The notes below the pieces were generated by a model. That model ran no database searches. It worked only from the letters and a program-made list of their open reading frames with translations, and was not told the DNA's origin. 64,000 nt of DNA from Sulfurimonas paralvinellae (GTDB taxonomy: Bacteria; Campylobacterota; Campylobacteria; Campylobacterales; Sulfurimonadaceae), in NCBI RefSeq assembly GCF_014905135.1, contig NZ_CP041406.1:248001-312000 (forward strand), given 5' to 3'. Numbering within the stretch: the first letter of the stretch is position 1; every line of letters starts with the position of its first letter. Shown piece after piece: positions 61,758 through 64,000 of this stretch. The position numbers and the translations under genes are program-made.

Positions 61758-63353
61758 TTGAAGCAAAGAGTATCAGCGCTGTTGCGTGAAAAACTTGGTC
61801 GTGAAGTTGTTTTAGAAAAACCTCGTGACCGTTCTTTTGGCCACTTTGCTACTCCTATTGCCTTTTCTTTGGCAAAAGAGTTAAAAAAATCTCCGATGAT
61901 TATTGCAGATGAACTTGCTTCATCTTTTAATGATTCCGATGAATTTTCAAGTGTTGAAGCTGTCAAAGGCTACTTAAATTTTCGTCTCAGTGAAGCATTT
62001 TTAACAGAGTATGCCTCTTGGGCACTTGACAATCCTGCACTCTTCGCGACACAGGAAAAAAATCAAAAAGTCCTTTTGGAGTTCGTATCGGCAAATCCGA
62101 CGGGACCACTTCATATTGGGCATGCTCGCGGTGCTGTTTACGGTGATACCCTCTACCGCCTTGCAAAGCATCTTGGTTATGATATCACTGCAGAGTATTA
62201 TGTAAATGATGCAGGCAATCAGATAGACCTTCTTGGACTTTCCATACAACTGCATGGTCGTGAAAATCTTTTGGATGAAACTGTAGAGTATCCGGAGAGC
62301 TATTACCGTGGAGAGTATCTCGATGCACTTTCACGAGAGGCTATGGAAAAATTCGGTGCCGATATCTTTCATGATGAATCACGTCAGCGTGAACTTGCTA
62401 TGTGGGCAAAAGATGAAGTGATGAAGATCATTGTCAAAGACCTTGCCGATACGAACATTCATTTCGATACTTTTGTATATGAATCTACTCTTTATGATGA
62501 CTGGGACAGAGTCATGAAGAAAATGGGTGATGGCATCTATGAAAAAGATGGCAAAGTCTGGATAGCTTCAGAGGCAAAAGGGGATGAAAAAGACAGAGTC
62601 GTTGTACGTGAAGATGGGCGTCCTACCTATCTTGCAGGTGATATAGTTTATCATAACCAGAAATTTGAGCGTGGATACGATCACTACATCAACATCTGGG
62701 GAGCAGATCATCACGGGTATATTGCACGTGTAAAGGCGGCTATTGAGTATCTTGGATATGATTCAAACAAGCTCGAGGTACTGCTTTCGCAGATGGTCAG
62801 TCTCTTAAAAGACGGTGAACCTTACAAAATGAGTAAGCGTGCGGGTAATGTCATTTTAATGAGTGACATAGTTGAGGAGATAGGTGCGGATGCATTGCGT
62901 TTTATCTTTGCGAGCAAAAAAAGTGATACGGCGTTAGAGTTTGACCTTGCAGAATTTAAAAAGCAGGACAGCTCAAACCCTATCTTTTACATTCAATATG
63001 CTCACGCACGTATTCAAACACTGCTTTCTAAGAGTGAGTTAAACAGAGATGAGATACTTGCTGCGACGCTCAAAGGGCTTGATGCGCAGGCAGATTCATT
63101 ACTCTTTGATGCGCTTTTACTGCCTGAAGTTGTCGAAGATGCATTCAATACGCGTCAAGTGCAAAAACTGACAGATTATCTCAAATCATTGGCGGCATCA
63201 CTGCATAAGTTCTACTATGATGTCCGGATGATCGGTACAGAAGATGAAGCAAAACTCTTAAAGCTAATGCTTGTTGTCGCACTTAGCATTAAAACAGGGC
63301 TTTCTCTTATGGGAATTGAAGCAAAAGACAAAATGGTAAAAGAAGAGGAGTAA
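61758..63353 (+). CDS. argS: Arginine--tRNA ligase
   Basis: Class I synthetase of 531 residues, typical of Campylobacterota. The HIGH motif is in NPTGPLHIGHARGAVYGD (about residues 114-131), with GAGNQ-type YVNDAGNQIDLLG following; YKMSKRAGNVILMSDI carries the KMSKR motif near 357, and the DALR domain ends the protein. The start is TTG at 61758, three bases after the tatA stop. The 3' end forms part of a strong terminator. Confidence 0.97.
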   Translation: MKQRVSALLREKLGREVVLEKPRDRSFGHFATPIAFSLAKELKKSPMIIADELASSFNDSDEFSSVEAVKGYLNFRLSEAFLTEYASWALDNPALFATQEKNQKVLLEFVSANPTGPLHIGHARGAVYGDTLYRLAKHLGYDITAEYYVNDAGNQIDLLGLSIQLHGRENLLDETVEYPESYYRGEYLDALSREAMEKFGADIFHDESRQRELAMWAKDEVMKIIVKDLADTNIHFDTFVYESTLYDDWDRVMKKMGDGIYEKDGKVWIASEAKGDEKDRVVVREDGRPTYLAGDIVYHNQKFERGYDHYINIWGADHHGYIARVKAAIEYLGYDSNKLEVLLSQMVSLLKDGEPYKMSKRAGNVILMSDIVEEIGADALRFIFASKKSDTALEFDLAEFKKQDSSNPIFYIQYAHARIQTLLSKSELNRDEILAATLKGLDAQADSLLFDALLLPEVVEDAFNTRQVQKLTDYLKSLAASLHKFYYDVRMIGTEDEAKLLKLMLVVALSIKTGLSLMGIEAKDKMVKEEE

Positions 63354-63372
63354 GACTCTTCTTCTATTTTTG
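63341..63372. terminator. Intrinsic terminator after argS, probably bidirectional
   Basis: AGAAGAGGAGT (63341-63351) pairs with ACTCTTCTTCT (63355-63365) around loop AAG: eleven pairs with one G-U, then ATTTTTG on the plus strand. On the minus strand TTTTACC follows. It serves the convergent argS and L,D-transpeptidase genes. Confidence 0.7.
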
Positions 63373-64000
63373 CGAGTTTCTTAAAGCTGGGTAGTACCTT
63401 TTGACCTCATTGAGATATTTCTTGGGAATCTGAATCAAGATTGGATTTTTTTTCTTGTCTAACCACATCACAATTCTTTTGAGATCCTTCTCTTTCATAG
63501 AAGTACACCCGACAGTCGGAATATTATCACCTCTTTGTATATGCAAAAAAATGCATGAGCCTCTTTGCGCTGCTGCGTGAGGGTTATGTGCGACAAAGAC
63601 ACCTGTTTTGTAGAGTTCATCGTCTCTACGCATATGTTCAAAGCTTTTTTCATCACCATGTGCCTGAATGATTTGATTGTAAAACGGAGAGTTGCTGTCA
63701 TCGACACAAATGGTGTCTGTATCGGCATGAATGTATGGAAGTTTTGTTCTGAATTTATAATCATAACCAAAAGCATCTGTTAGGCTAAAGATACCGGCAG
63801 GGGCTTTTTTATCGCCTTCATGCTTTACTGGTTCATTTGTTGCGTGAGGAATATTTTCTATGCCAATTCCCCATCCTAAACCATTTTTTCCAAGATTGAC
63901 TTTGAAATCTTTGCATACGACTTTTTCATTCTCATAGCATGTTAAAGTTGCACGGCTGCTGTTAAAATCATCGGCAACTACTAAGACAATCTGTTGTGAT
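63364..64000 (-). CDS. L,D-transpeptidase (YkuD) family protein, 5' end outside window
   Basis: The last 211 codons of a gene that runs off the right edge; the frame is open from 63999 to a stop at 63364. The catalytic region is intact: HIQRGDNIPTVGCTSM gives the His and the Cys of the YkuD motif, preceded by KTGVFVAHNPHAAAQRGSCIFL. The upstream part (KVNLGKNGLGWG, KKAPAGIFSLTDAFGY) is the usual YkuD strand layout. It should act on peptidoglycan in the periplasm, either as an L,D-transpeptidase or as an L,D-carboxypeptidase; the signal peptide is not visible because the N-terminus is missing. Confidence 0.88.
   Translation of the reverse strand, partial: SQQIVLVVADDFNSSRATLTCYENEKVVCKDFKVNLGKNGLGWGIGIENIPHATNEPVKHEGDKKAPAGIFSLTDAFGYDYKFRTKLPYIHADTDTICVDDSNSPFYNQIIQAHGDEKSFEHMRRDDELYKTGVFVAHNPHAAAQRGSCIFLHIQRGDNIPTVGCTSMKEKDLKRIVMWLDKKKNPILIQIPKKYLNEVKRYYPALRNSQK

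Larger units (their letters stand above)
367..63848. repeat. Dispersed octamer TGCGTGAG / CTCACGCA, 37 copies
   Basis: Plus-strand copies start at 957, 1668, 6806, 9528, 13643, 13843, 14095, 21051, 21273, 21519, 27777, 30613, 39496, 41143, 41224, 43144, 51400, 63574, 63841. Minus-strand copies (CTCACGCA) start at 367, 1233, 22596, 26262, 33220, 33557, 36018, 37091, 39318, 42652, 43237, 43675, 44190, 44756, 49291, 51008, 51641, 63001. Counted by hand, so one or two may be missed. The base after the octamer is mostly G or A and the base before it mostly C or T, suggesting YTGCGTGAGR. They fall in all codon phases and are not arranged as terminator hairpins. Confidence 0.85.

Noticed and set aside
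367-63848. TGCGTGAG read as Chi, KOPS or a terminator half
   Set aside because: Chi and KOPS should be strand-skewed, but the split is 19 to 18. Copies are not paired as close inverted repeats (nearest opposite pair, 43144 and 43237, is 85 bases apart inside miaA), so they are not uptake-terminator hairpins.
1-64000. tRNA, rRNA and CRISPR loci
   Set aside because: No cloverleaf-like segments with CCA ends, no rRNA sequence and no regularly spaced repeats were seen in the intergenic regions, all of which are under 300 bases.

Overview
The window reads as ordinary chromosome from a Campylobacterota (former Epsilonproteobacteria) bacterium, most likely a free-living sulfurimonad-type chemolithotroph. 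This rests on family content and gene order. Examples are futalosine-pathway menaquinone genes (mqnC, mqnP), mqnC followed by an M16 peptidase gene, kdsA-ribH-nusB, a poly-acidic protein gene ahead of gmk-tatA-argS, HemJ, an LPP20-type lipoprotein, DUF3373 and DUF302 proteins, multihaem cytochromes, many signalling proteins, frequent TTG/GTG starts and very short gene spacing. The species cannot be named from the sequence alone. I see no rRNA, tRNA, CRISPR array, intact insertion sequence or prophage, and no gap of 300 bases without a gene.

Layout. 0-7 kb: priA, a NUDIX hydrolase, a Csd3-like M23 peptidase, a PgbA-N-like protein, glcD and a YihY/BrkB membrane protein. 7-10.5 kb: a leftward ispG-dnaB-comEC operon in which comEC is cut by an in-frame TGA. 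10.5-20 kb: a copper-type TonB receptor, agmatine deiminase, alanine racemase, a haem-sensor GGDEF/EAL protein, an NlpC/P60 lipoprotein, rsmG and a CZB-PAS-CZB sensory cluster. 20-32.7 kb: housekeeping genes (ribA, hemB, argF, trpS, hpf, hemJ, der, kdsA, ribH, nusB) with small sensory and membrane proteins between them. 32.7-42 kb: a 12-haem cytochrome with a DUF302 protein, mqnC, an inactive-type M16 protein, a RecD2-like helicase, a parvulin and N-carbamoylputrescine amidase. 42-53.5 kb: miaA, a FIST-domain hybrid kinase, mqnP, ftsW, murG, dedA, DUF420 and bcp. 53.5-64 kb: a DUF3373 outer-membrane protein, rpsB-tsf with a structured leader, a LolD-like ATPase with fliR, an acidic receiver/HPt protein, gmk, tatA, argS and a partial L,D-transpeptidase.

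The strongest unexplained signal is not a gene. The octamer TGCGTGAG (reverse complement CTCACGCA) occurs 37 times by my hand count, where base composition predicts about one. It lies on both strands about equally, in all codon phases, and at least once between genes. That density and lack of strand bias resemble a DNA-uptake sequence; I know of no description of one in this group. The same window carries a truncated comEC, the DNA-uptake channel gene. Other items of interest are a perfect 24-bp inverted repeat before mqnP, a candidate rpsB leader RNA, a group of promoters placed 6-7 nt before start codons (probable leaderless mRNAs), and two small membrane-protein genes.
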